Shown: positions 19,101-31,700 of the stretch, piece after piece
Numbering within the stretch: the first letter of the stretch is position 1
How the letters are laid out: every line of letters starts with the position of its first letter
Origin: Membranipora membranacea
Lineage: Eukaryota > Bryozoa > Gymnolaemata > Cheilostomatida > Membraniporidae
DNA: 64,000 nt
Assembly: GCA_914767715.1 (NCBI GenBank)
Contig: OU612072.1
Span: forward strand, 17,980,001 to 18,044,000
Direction: 5' to 3'
Notes under the pieces: generated by a model
The model's input: the letters and a program-made list of their open reading frames with translations, nothing else
Databases searched by the model: none
Told to the model about the DNA's origin: nothing
Made by a program: the position numbers and the translations under genes

Positions 19101-22100
19101 ATCCAGACTCGGCAAATAGCTACAAGCTTATCTGAAAAACAAGAATTAGCGATATTCCGAATTTGTCATATAATTCACAAAAATTTTTTTCCAAGTATAC
19201 AATGTAGCTTGCGGAGGTCTTAAAAGACATTTTCCTACAGCGGCAATTTCACTGCCTGCTAACAAATGAGCTGTTTGTTGGGGGGGATCTTTTTGTAATG
19301 ACAATAAACAAATTATATGATCGAATAAGAAATAAAGTGAGGTCACCGGTAATTCCTTCCATAAACTTCATGTGTCAGATATTTTTTCTCTTTGAATTTG
19401 TCGTAAAAGAAAAGTAAATCACACCAACAATTTAACGACAGAAATGATCTATACGGAACCAAATAGGCAAAGAAATAGCAGTGGTATATACCTGATAGAC
19501 TGATTTATTTCAAGAGACAAAAAACTGACTTTTAAAACAATAGTTTATAATTTTCTAATGTTTCATATTGACACATTAGGTGCTGAGTCCCCATAGCAAA
19601 ACTAAAACACAAAACGTGTACTGCAGCATATAGATAGATCCGCTTTTCGTCGAGGACATCAGGACTTTTCATTTGTGTTTGAAATTTCAATCCATCTGTA
19701 TTGACACTGTGACTGTTAGGGGAATTTATTATTCTAGCCAAGAGGTATATGCGCTTGGAAGCGCAGTGACTAGTGTCTCACAAGTGCAGGGAGATTCGCC
19801 TCAAGCGACATGTTTTGATAATCAAAACACAACCAAAAATCAATGTGTGCGAGAGAGAATGGCTGATTTGTTGCTATAAGTCTGGTGATACTTTATAATG
19901 ACCTCAGAAACAAAACCAGTCTGAAAATTTAGAGCAGTATCAACATCTTATTAGAATTTAATCCTGATTAGCAGACAATCTTATGAGCTTCTGATCAAAT
20001 TAATTTAATGATTTTTATGCGAATGGGATTTTTTATTTTGAAAGCTACTAATCTAGTTTGATTCTGTGATAATATGACATGGTAATACAATATTCTATTT
20101 ATTAAAAATGTACTTTTAAGTCTTCTAAAAGTTTATTAGATGTCACAATACAGTCATTGAAGTTGAATGAACGCACACAGAAGCCTCAACACAAACTGCA
20201 CAGACTGTGTCAGGCTTTGTGAAAATCTTTGTGAAAACTTTCAGATCCTTCTGTAGTCATGAGTTGTACTAATGGTCAGTTTATTTTTTTAAACAACTTT
20301 CTGATTTTAGAGTTGTTCTCCTTCCTTGTGTAGGCCTATATGCCCTCGATGGCTGTAGGAGATTATCTCATGTGGCCTAATAGCTAGATCACTTGGGGAC
20401 TATGCTCCGTAGATCGGTGGCTGCGGGTTCATGGATCACTGATGGATATTTTCAGTTGTACATTTTTCGATTTTTTTAACTGGATACTGTATACACCTCT
20501 ATAACTCATAGTTAGAGATAGGTATGGCCTGAAATTGCAGGAAAGATGTGTAGCATAACTGGTAATAGGTTGAGATTAGATTATACTTATGGTTTTAGTG
20601 TAATTAATTCTTGAGTTTTCATTAAACTGATATTATACTCTGAAACACTACCCACAACATCTGATCTCCCCCCCCCCCCTTTACCTCAATTAACGCAAAT
20701 ATGAGACATGAGTGATGACCGCATAGAAGAAACGTCCTAAGATCACAGAAAGTAGTCTCTGCGGGGTGTGATCTCACCTGTTTCTATATCCGCAGCAATG
20801 TTGGTTCCAAAAATTTGTATAAATGTTGCCTTGTTCTGTTTGACAATTTTATTATTCAGATTTTGAAACTTACTGTAAATTTCATCTGATAGCAAAAGAT
20901 TGTATACTTTGCACCAATTATTTTCTGATAATTAGAATGATACATCTATAAATCAGTCTGCAGCCACTGAGCATGATCTAGTTTGTGGTTAAGCCCTGAG
21001 ATCACCAAGGTTGATTCAGGATTAACGGCACTCAGCCTATCCCGACCTTATACAGATCAGAGATGTTGGTGATGCTGAAGCGCTCTGTACCGACAATAAG
21101 TACCTAGCCCTAATCTAACTTAGCATATTTTCTTTACCACTGTCTATTCTTATCATAAAGCCATCTATTCAAATTTTAATCCAGGGGACCCCTGCACACA
21201 AACCTGTCTTCAATGTCTTTGCAGAAAAATAGAACAATCTTTAATTTTAAAACTGTCATCTTCAGAATAATTTCTTCAAAACAACCGATTGACAGGACAT
21301 AAACCTTATCCCTACTTTGAAGAATTGAGCTATATCATTAGTCATTAGCATATGAAGGTGATTTTATTTCTCTCCAATTTTGCCTCGAAATGGGGAGACT
21401 TCATTTCAGGTTATATAATAACTGACCAAATTTCTTTCTTCAACTTTCAAACACCAAATTTTCAATCATCAGTAAAATAAGCAGGGAGCCCCAATTTAGG
21501 TCATTTTTAACAGTCTGATGAAGCAAAACTCTACAGTCCCGGAACTCCATGCTTACGTACAAGGAGAAAATAAATGTATAAACAATTTAAATAAGTGTTA
21601 TAACTTACCTTTAAAGCAGTGAGCGGCAGTGAGCGGCAATCAGCGGCAGTGCTGAGTGTAACCTCGTTAGCTATGATATGCTTTGAAGCTGAATGTTGGT
21701 TAATCACATGTTGTCATTACCATTTTGTCACGTAACGTAAAGTCGCCACTGGCAGCGGCAATATAGATTATGCCATGTCAAAATGTCATCAGCAGCACAA
21801 GCTAAAGTGTCGATGACAGAAAATTAATTAGCTACTTTAATGTAGACATGAGACAGAATCCTCCCATGTATATATTATACTAAATTAAATTGGCGGAGTT
21901 TGTTATCCAATAATTAAAATTAAATCGATCATAGTAGTTTGTTATAGAGTTCACACTAAGATATAGTTGTATATTGTATAGATATACAGCACCTGAGTCT
22001 TTGTTAGATAGCATGGTGAGTTATTGATGATATGATTGGCGATGATTTAAAAAATAACAACCTGCCCTCAATCTCAATCTATATACACTGCGTAAGTGTG

Positions 22101-22640
22101 CTTGCTCTATGTCTGGGAAATACTTTAGTATATTATACCGGTGAAACAGCAAGAGAACTCCTTGATGAATCAAATTATGTTGTTATAGCACTATTTTTTT
22201 TAAAAGTGTAGAGCGTGGTGGTGCTTCCTAGTGTGGCATGATAGCGATGTAGCATGTAGCAATGAAGCAATGAAGCAATGAAGTATATTATAATTTTAAT
22301 ATAATTATATTAAAATGAATCATTTAGTATGTGTTATATAATAATTGATCGGTTACAACCATTGGCCAGACAATTCTTACCATATCATAATAGTTGATAG
22401 TAAGATCCTAGGTGACTACCAGCAGAACAAATGTACTCAGAAAAATGTAAACAATCTAATAATTTAATCTAGAAAGCAAAACATCATACATAATGTCCAA
22501 TAATATGAAAGCTGCTTTGAACGGGATTAAAGCAAGAGAAAAAAGAAAAATGCCCTCCAGATCCTGAAAACCTGTGTTGACTAGCTGGTTGTTCCACTAT
22601 GTGACTTATACAACAGATGTCTATAAGTTGGTTATATTCC
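19101..22640. other. Gene-poor interval upstream of the GPCR
   Basis: No exon supported on either strand. It holds a C13-type homopolymer near 20668, a GAGCGGCAGT-type triple short repeat near 21617-21655, an AATGAAGC triple repeat near 22258-22282, and a possible decayed tRNA-like SINE at 20375-20450. The remainder is AT-rich unique-looking sequence. Confidence 0.5.
20375..20450 (+). repeat. Possible decayed tRNA-like SINE head
   Basis: GTGGCCTAATAGCTAGATC followed at tRNA spacing by GCGGGTTCATGGATC resembles an A box and B box. No second copy in the window, so weak. Confidence 0.3.
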
Positions 22641-23560
22641 ATCATCTTGGAAGTATTCTGAGATAATTTCAGTGCAAAAAAGTCACGGCCTTCCAGCCTC
22701 GATAGCCCTAACCCCCATTCTTATGAAATGCTTTGGACGCTTGATAAAAACTAGACATCAGTTTGCATAAAGAGAAAAAAGATGAACCAAAGATGGAGGT
22801 CTTGCCCTAGACCACACTGTCAGACAACATCCAGATAATCCAAAGAACTATACTAGAATTTGTTTGGAGATTTTTCTTCTGCATTCAACACCATCCTTCC
22901 ATCAATTTTAGCTGACCGCCTTAGATGTCTTGGTTGGGTACTACTTAACCTTTACTGCAAATAATAATCTCTTTTTGATCCGGTCGTAAACAGCTTGTTA
23001 AAATAGACAAATTGAAATCCGAAATTTTGAACAGTGTGTTTTGTCACCCCTTTTAGTTTCTGTAACACCAATTAAGTTATTTTTAGGTACCCCATGACAT
23101 TGCTTTTGTTTGGCTTTTGAATCATACCAAATCAGATGATTTTGATCCGTGAAACATTTTTCCGAATGGTGTAAAGCTAGAAATCCAATTTAAAACACTT
23201 ATAAGACAAAAGAGGTGATCATTGATTTTAGCAAATCTTTCTCCGTTGATTCCTCTATCTTTATAGATAGAAAGAAAATAGAAAAAGTTGATAGTTTTAA
23301 GTTCCTCGGAATTTTTTTCAGTGAAGACCTCAAATGACACAAGAATAGTGATAAGATTTTTAAGAAACAAAAGATCCAAAAAAAATCAAAGACAAATTAG
23401 AACCACAGATTCCATGCTTTTTCTTTAGTTTAATTCATTCAATCTGTCATTTACTCAATTACATTTTTTTTTTTATCTTGCCTGTTTTATTGTATAACTC
23501 CCAACTCTTGTTTTTTTTCTAGTACTGATGGAGGGATGTCTACACTTTTACACCCTTTAA
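22640..23560 (+). pseudogene. Decayed LINE reverse-transcriptase fragment (Rex1/L2-like)
   Basis: Reading across several frameshifts and stops, the plus strand gives reverse transcriptase blocks in order: ALTPILMKCFGRLIKT near 22705, the motif A stretch DFSSAFNTILPSILADRL near 22869, a remnant of VLSPLL near 23040, and the thumb-like KTKEVIIDFSKS and VDSFKFLGIFFSEDL near 23200-23335. This order and wording are those of non-LTR retrotransposons of the CR1/L2/Rex1 group. There are many disruptions and no intact ORF. MITE family A copy 1 lies just downstream. Confidence 0.75.
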
Positions 23561-23603
23561 AACGTGCCAAATTTTACTGTGATTTTGAAGCTACTGTACT
23601 TAA

Positions 23604-23990
23604 TTAAAGGGCAACCAAGGTTTCGCAGCAATGCATTAATGGGTAGCAAATAATGTGCTGGGCAGCATCAGCTCTGTGCATTACGCGATGCAAAACTCAA
23701 AGTAGTTGCTGACTCTAAGCTGGGTAACACTTCAGTTTAGGGGAGGTTCCAAGACTTTGCTGTAATAATTATAGAGCACAGGCTAAATAATAACAGGAAC
23801 AGGAAACTGCTATATGTGGTATTCTCTTTTAGCTGAGTTTGAGTACCTGATGGAAGAAATGTTTCACAAGAATTCTGGCTGAATAATCATCCGAATTATA
23901 TTTTGTCTTTTTCCCCATGCAGAAGGTGCAATCTGCTATTAATCAATGGCCATCAATGAGAAGTTGTTTGAAACCTTGGTTGCCCTTTAA
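23604..23990. mobile_element. MITE family A (T2/Kolobok-like, TTAA), copy 1
   Basis: The element is bounded by TTAA at 23604-23607 and 23987-23990, with terminal inverted repeats AAAGGGCAACCAAGGTTTC and complement, about 380 bases. No coding capacity. It shares over 90% identity by eye with copies at 31934-32318 and 45981-46365. The TTAA target and the AAAGG start recall T2-type MITEs mobilised by Kolobok transposases; that assignment is inferred. Confidence 0.85.
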
Positions 23991-25718
23991 ATGTTTACAA
24001 CAGCAGAGAATTTCTATCAGGATCCAGACCATGTTTTAAACCACTGTTGAAAGAGGGGTAGTGTAGTTTTATTAGGGCCGTAAGCAGAACAACCAGGTAT
24101 TGCAACAGTTTTATTCCCACAAGCATTCCATGTTTAAACTTGTCAGCCAAGTAGTTTTACTTCCGCCTTGACGCTAGTAACAAATTAATATTAACTTATC
24201 TACTATTAGTCCGAAGCCTATTAGATTTTTATGATTTGCGTTGTTGTTATTTTTCAATAAAATTCACCAAAATTCAAGTTTGACAATGATGATGTTTTGA
24301 AAAACCTCAAAGTAGTTACCCCTGAGGGTTCTAAGACTAGACCCTAGTCCAGAGCAAACAATCTAGGATTCTCTTAAAATTCACCAAACTGCTACATCTC
24401 TGATGAAATCAATGGTGTCATTAAACATTGATGAAGCATCCTCTCTTCTCTGAATTCAGGTAGATTCAGACAGGTCCTCCCCGAGGAAGTCCCAATCATC
24501 ATCAATAGTCTAAACGTAAGTTCATAAATTTTCTGTGGCAATATGCTCTGCTATAAATATTTATTACGCTATTAAACTTACTTATAATAATTGAAGAAAA
24601 ATATGAAGGTTCAATTATGGCAAACAGGACACCAAATACAAGTCGGTGAAGAACTCGAACAAGATTGCCAGAGAATTTAAGAGATAGAGTTAAGAGATTT
24701 ATTTTTAAACCCTCTACAGAACAGTTTCGAGAAATTGCTGAAATGTAGTAGGTGTAGAAAGAGCTTGAACAAAATTGCTCTGCAATAATGAATAGGAATA
24801 AAAATCATGAGACAAAAAATAGATTAGTAAGGTGACACATTGCGCACATAACAAATAATTCATGAAACATATTTTATAAAAAGCTATTCGCATACTTAGT
24901 AGTTCGGCAGACAGAAGTGTGCATGTCGTCTCGCTCTTAGAGATAATGTACAGGTGTGATGATGTCAAAGAGTGGATGCATTTTGCAGAATGCCTTATTT
25001 CACGATAAACTTCAGTCACAAATACGTGACTCAGTTCTAAAGCTCCATGTATTGTCATGTCTATATTTATAGTCTGAGGTCTATGGTTATGACCTAAAAA
25101 GCCATCGTCTCAACAACCAACTAAAGAAACAATTTTCTGTCACATCTGGCGGCTTACTCCTAAATTTACATACTCTCCACAGTAGAAGGATTTTTCTTTT
25201 TCATAAGTTTGTCACATTCTTCATCTTATTAGCAAATCAAACAGACATTTACATACACTTCGTAGCATCTGCTCAATAATCAAACGCTCATTCAGAACAA
25301 ATCTAGGCCAATCAGCCTTTTTAAACAATTTTCATACATTTGTAACGTAATAGACCCGACCTCATAAATCATTATCATTTAATCCTACCTAATGTTGTTA
25401 ACTTGCATTTTTGTTTGCCAATCTCTGCTTCTTCTTCTCTTCTTTTCTTTTTATTCACACAATTTATGCTACCATGCTTTCATTATCCTACTCACTATGT
25501 AGTACGTTTGTACTTTAATCTTTTAGAAAACATCAATAAATAAAGAAGTTATCTTCTCATGCCTAATTTAATCAAATAGAGGAAGTTGAAACAATTCTAG
25601 CGAGTTAGATAAAAACTGTCATACATCAGTCACTGATCTCTTCCTACAAGTTATATAGCTTCATAAATCATGTTTTCACAAGTGATGAAAGACCTCACAG
25701 TAGGAAACCAATAAAAAA
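23991..25718. other. Intergenic flank 5' of ITFG1
   Basis: No supported gene or repeat. The open frames on both strands are short and without family motifs. The immediate upstream part should carry the ITFG1 promoter, but no specific element is recognisable. Confidence 0.45.
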
Positions 25719-28700
25719 ATGAAAATGTCTCTGCAATTGTCAATTATCTTGACACTTGTTTTGCAAATATGTGCATTAAAGTCAGTCAAGCCTTTTGTTG
25801 AGATTGTTGATGATGTATTTAAAGGGTCTAAGAATCTCATGCTTGCCGCATTCACTGACTTGGATGCCGACAAGAGCACTGATTTACTGTACCTTTCCAA
25901 AGGTTGGTTACACTCCTAGTCCTTGGTTACACATATTCTACTTTCTCTAATTTTTACATTTTACTTGACTTACTCTCCATGCTGATTCACCCTGAGTTTG
26001 CTTGATCAACATATACTGAGGATATCTGTACCTAGTAATGTAGTAATTGGCTCTTAGTGACCATAAGTTAATATTTCATGCTGATGCTCAATGACCAATT
26101 ATATGTTCTTATCATTATTTCATATTTCCATTGTATATAAATGTTACCTAAAATATGTAATGATCAATACTGTTACAACAGGGTTTTCGAAGTCTTATGT
26201 CAATTTCAGAGATAAGGCGGTAAGAGATAAATAATTAATTACAGATGAATGGGATAACTGGCAATATCAAATAATGTCCAGTTGCTTTTGGCTGAATCAA
26301 GTCTGGGAGTAGTTTCTGTATACTTACTTCTGATGATTCTCTGCATTCTCACAGACCTTTATCTATTCATCATATTACAGATAGAGGTATAGAGATTCTG
26401 TACGGAAGCGATGAGATCTCCTCCATGTCTCGGTCAGAGTTACTCCGGCTAAACGACACATCATCTCTAAGCTCTGTAGTGCCGGCAGACTTTGATGGCG
26501 ATTTACGTACCGATCTACTGCTCATATATAAACACTCCGCCACACATTACAACAGCAGACTGTGCTTCGGTGCAAAGTCTACTATACACTATGAGAAGTG
26601 TGTGGATGTCACACCAGTTGGCACAGATGAACCTCTGATACTAGAGTGAGTTTAATGTGATATACAGTTTATTGACGTGTTAAAATCTGTGATGGCACAA
26701 ACTGTTCGTCAATTCAAGCCTGCTTTATTCACCTGTCTGTACCACTTGGCGCATGTGCATCAATCAATTCAGGTTGGTTATCCTTGCACTGTAGTGTTTG
26801 GATTAATCCAAATGTGCAACTGTAAAGACGCCCCACCCGACCTGGATAAAAGTTAGCTTTTATAGGCAAAATGCAGTCAGGTCAATTGGGCCAGTCTGTG
26901 GCACTTTCGCTACGGTGCAGTTAGACTCTTATCACAGAGTCGATCTGCGAGCAGTGTGGTCCTGTTCTCATTTTTAATCTCTGTTTATTATTGTAGTTAT
27001 GATGGAGACATGAGACCTGACATTCTGATACAGACAGCTGATGGTAATCTTACTCTGCTGACATTACACGGCAGGTGGGTGTCTACTCTTACTGGTTATT
27101 AGTTGTAGTTTGCATTTTTAGTGTATTTGCTAGCCTGTCCAATCAATCAACATGAGCGGAAAAAAGGGGACCTAATCTAAACGAAAAAAAATGAATTTCA
27201 AGACAACCCAAAGACCAATGCATGTTATAGTCAGGCAGTTACTTATGATAAAGTTGTCTCAGATTTACATGGTAAAAAAATTCAATGCTCTTCTATGCAC
27301 TCTCTCCACCATTAATATTTTATACCTAAAGAGTATTGAATTTTTTTTCCATGCGGATCTGACATAACTTCATCATAAGTAACTGCCTGACTATAACATG
27401 CATTGGTCTTTGGGTAGTCTTTAGCCGCCACATATGTCCAGTTTACTATCTATACTAGCCTATTATAGAGCCAACACTCCAAGTGCCAGAATATGCCCCA
27501 AATATGTATAATGTTACCATCCCTCATGGTTTTCAGTGAACTGATTCATGATTAAAGTCAGCATAAATTATGGAATAAGCTGTGTCCTTGTAATGTCGCG
27601 CTAAGTAGATCAACTCTCTTGTTTGTTTTTACAGAAATATCACAGAAACAGTTCTCACAAGTGGTGACACTAAAGTAGGCAAGATGATCTCTCCACACTC
27701 CAGTGCTTTTGTAGATCTCAATGCTGATCTTGCTGCTGGTAGGGTTAACTTTCCACTTTTACACTTAATTCAACACTCAGCCTAATACTATGATGATTAA
27801 TGATGATTTTATAATCTAAAGTGAGAGCGAAGTAAGGCTAGATCGAATCAGCTTTTTTTATAATGACTTAAAACTCTACCTCTGCCAATTATAGGCCAGA
27901 ACAACAATCATATTGCCACATTGCCGTTGGTGTTATTGTTTTGTAAAAGAACGACCTTGAATATTAGTAGGTTAAAACAAGTGTTGCTGATGGTTCACAT
28001 GGTTTTAAACCCATATCATGTCTTGTTGACTCAAACTTCTAATTAATGTTCTCATATTTCAGACATTGTACTGACTACTGAGGATGGCCTTGTTGTGATT
28101 CTCAATAAGGTAAAATAAAAACCATCTAACACAAATTATCCAAAGGAGAGAACTTTGGCTATTCTGAGGGTTTGGTTGATGTTCATATAAAGCATTGAGG
28201 CTGAGTGAATGTTAGCTAGTCACAAGGGTGGAGCAGTGAACGAACTTTTCCTCCCACAAATATTTCTCATCTAGGGTATTGTGATTAATACGCCAGTCAT
28301 ATTTTTAATGACAAAATTGAAATTTCACGTATTGGCATAATATTTCATAACCATCTCCCTCATCACATTTGACTGACCTACATGAGGGGTAGACACCCTA
28401 AAGTTCTGGGGGCTGGAACAGTCAACCTTGAAAGCTCCCCCAGTGGGACTCGAACCCACAACTCCTGCGGCACCAATCCCCTGGCAGTGAATAGCAAGCT
28501 CGCTAACCGATTGCGTAATTCCACCATCCCATATCTTTTAAGCCTAACATCAACAGAAGTGTCGATCTGATTTCAGGATGGTGTATTCGACTTTGGAACT
28601 GGCGCGTGTAAGATACCGTGGCGTACTGGTGACAAAACGGAATCTCTCGGAATGGCTGCTTTTATAGATATTAGTGAGTCTTTTTCTTTTCGCTGTAATG

Positions 28701-31700
28701 AAGTACATATGTAATGAAAAAATACCAGAGTATATTTATTAAGTCAGGTCAGTAGGAGTTTTTACTACCAGCAGAAAACAAGTAACATTCAATGAATGTA
28801 ATATCAGTGAGTGTATTAACCGATTAAAGGGCAACCAGTGTTTCAAACAACTTCTCATTGATTGATAGCAGATTGCACCTTCCGCATAGGGTAAGAGACA
28901 AATCTAATTCAGATGATTATTCAGCCAGAATTCTTGTGAAACATTTCTTCCATCAGGTACTCGAACTCAGCTAAAATAGAATACCACAGAGCAGTTTCCT
29001 GTTCCTGTTCCTGTTCCTGTTCCTGTTATTATTTAGCCTGTGCTCTATCATTATTACAGCAATGTCTTATAACCCCCCCTAAACTGAAGTGTTACCCAGC
29101 TTAGAGTCAGTAACTACATTGAGTTTAGCACCGCGTCATGCACAAAGCTTATGCTGTCAAGCACATTCTTTGCTGCCCATTTATGCATTGCAGCGAAACT
29201 TTGGTTGCCCTTTCAGGTATAGAGTTAGGCCTTATAAACATAAGAGTAGCATATTATTAGGTAGGTAGGGCGAAGTCCTCTATTCGAACAGGCTTGGAAT
29301 AACGAAATTCATGCATAGATAACACCGACCATAGCTTATGAAAATAAGTGCTAGCCATCGCAAAGTCACCTTTAAGGTACAAACTACAAAGTAGTATTTA
29401 CTCCCACAGAGAAGAGTATTGTGCAGAACTTGGAGGTTTTAGCCCAATACTTTTTTTCAATGAGAACCTGATCAGCTTTGGATAACATGTGATAACAAGG
29501 TGTCAAATATCTGCCTTGTGTAGCCGTGTGACAGGCTAGTCGAAAATTGGTTGACAATTTCTGACCTTCAAAGTTCCACCCCTTGTAATGGTTATCTCAG
29601 GAAGTAGTATGGGGCTTGAACAGTCAATTAAGAATCAATCAGCCATCTCACCACATTTATTATAGTTAAAGAGCTCTAACTCCGGTGGTTCAGTGGCATT
29701 ACATTATCATGATAATGTAATGCCACTGAACCACCGGAGTTAGAGCTGTTTAACTACATTTATTAGCTCTTATGATGTTATCCTTATTTCAGTCAGAAAC
29801 CCAAAATATGCATCGACTTTCCAGATCTTGTCTCCAGCTCTTTATTAGCTAGTCATGCAAGTTTTATAACCATTAGATGCAAGAGCAAACTTGCTTTCCG
29901 GGGCCTTCGAGTACTATGGGTACCTGTACCTGTAATCTGATAATACAATATTGTTGTACTATCCCCCATTGAAGATAAGGCAAGGCTGTTATCCTTGTGT
30001 GAGAACTCATATCTCATTCTAACTACTGTCTTGTGTTACAGATTCTGACTCGTTTATGGATATATTAACCACAGTAACGGAGGGAGATAAGACTGAATTC
30101 ATTTTGATACCTGGAGATAAGTTACATACCTGGCTCGATTCTCAATGTCAGGTTAGAGGCTTCATCTTAACATGTACAGACAGTCTGTACAGACAGTCTA
30201 CCAACTACTGGGCTCAATTGATAGCCCAAGTGTGCTCCGACCTGACCCGGCCTGTAAACTGAGAGCAACTTGGCGCCGGATATGGCGGCCGCACCCTTAT
30301 TTATCAGTCTTTGGACAGAGACAGCCTTGCAATTTTAACAACACTTTAACTCTGAGTACAATTTTATGCCCAGTTCACACTGTTGTATATTTGACACCCA
30401 ATCCTGCCGTATAGATAGATCAAGTATAATAAAATTTGTTTTGGAGTCGTCCCACTTAAAGTCGCTGGCACAAGGTCGCTCACCAGGAGAATGAAAACAA
30501 CCAGAATCAAATAAAACTTTATCTACCATACACATATCTTATGGGAAGTAGATTCATCCAAAAGTTCTGAGGCCGGAACAATCAGTTGACAATTCTGTCC
30601 GGTGAAACTAGAAGGATGTGACATCTACTACCAGAATCAATCATATATGTACATATTTATGTATATAGTGCATAGACTAATTGCACCATATCACCATCCC
30701 ATTTTCTCAACTGCAAAGACGGCGAAGTGTGGGGTGGTGAGACGGTGCGCTCGGCAAGCATGCTTTCTTGTCAGCCTAAAAAATCTGAGTGTATCTTCAC
30801 ATGTGATATTTATAGTACAGTGTAAAATGGTTAATTCAGACTTTATAATTCAGAACTCCTGTTAATTCAGACAAGGAAAATTGGACCTTCAGCCAGATCT
30901 CAATGCATTCTGATGCCACTTAATTCAGACTCAGACTGTGGTCCCCAGAGGTTTGGATTAAGTGAACTGCACAGTTTACTGCTATTTTATCCTCTGTAGG
31001 GAGATGATTTATCATGGATGACAATATCAGTTAGATTAACAGACACTCAGTCTGTACCCTGGTCTCTCTCTGTATCTGATCGGTGGATAAGGTCAGCTGA
31101 TGTAGATAATGACGGTTATATAGATATACTCGTAACTCTTACTAATAATAAAGGGTTAGTATGTAATATTCAGTCCACACTGATATCAACACTACACTAT
31201 TATCATGTGTATATATCTCTGATCGTTAGCCTTAAGAGACAATTTAGTTTGAGCACCCAACATGTTCCCGCCCCTAATTAATGAAATTGACCTTGGGTAG
31301 TCACACCAAATTCCTTGTGATGGTACTCATACTAAAAGAAATAATTTACTCTCTATCCATCAAAGATATATATGCAATAGTATAATATCACGTAATCAGT
31401 GTGCACTCAGTCACCAGATCTCATAACACTATCACTTCTTCTTTGGACAAAAATTGTGATTTAACTAGGTATTGAAAGTTGGCCCGTAGATGTGCAGAAA
31501 AGGACGCATCATATCCCAAACATGACATGAACCTGATTAATTGTACTCCTAACTAAGGCAGATTGAACGCATTGAATTTAAAAAAGATTAGCCAACCAAT
31601 CGTGATCTTTTACCGCATCAATACTTTGGGGTTATTGTCTCCTGAAAATCCGCATGATGTATCTTACTTTGCTGTCTCGAATCATCCATTGCTTAATATC

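Noticed and set aside
27201-27420. MicroRNA precursor
   Set aside because: The long hairpin is explained by MITE inverted termini with a second copy at 50267; no further evidence.
28440-28525. Functional tRNA(Leu) gene
   Set aside because: A strong B box and variable-arm spacing exist, but the acceptor stem does not pair and a repeated non-tRNA tail follows; a SINE is the better call.
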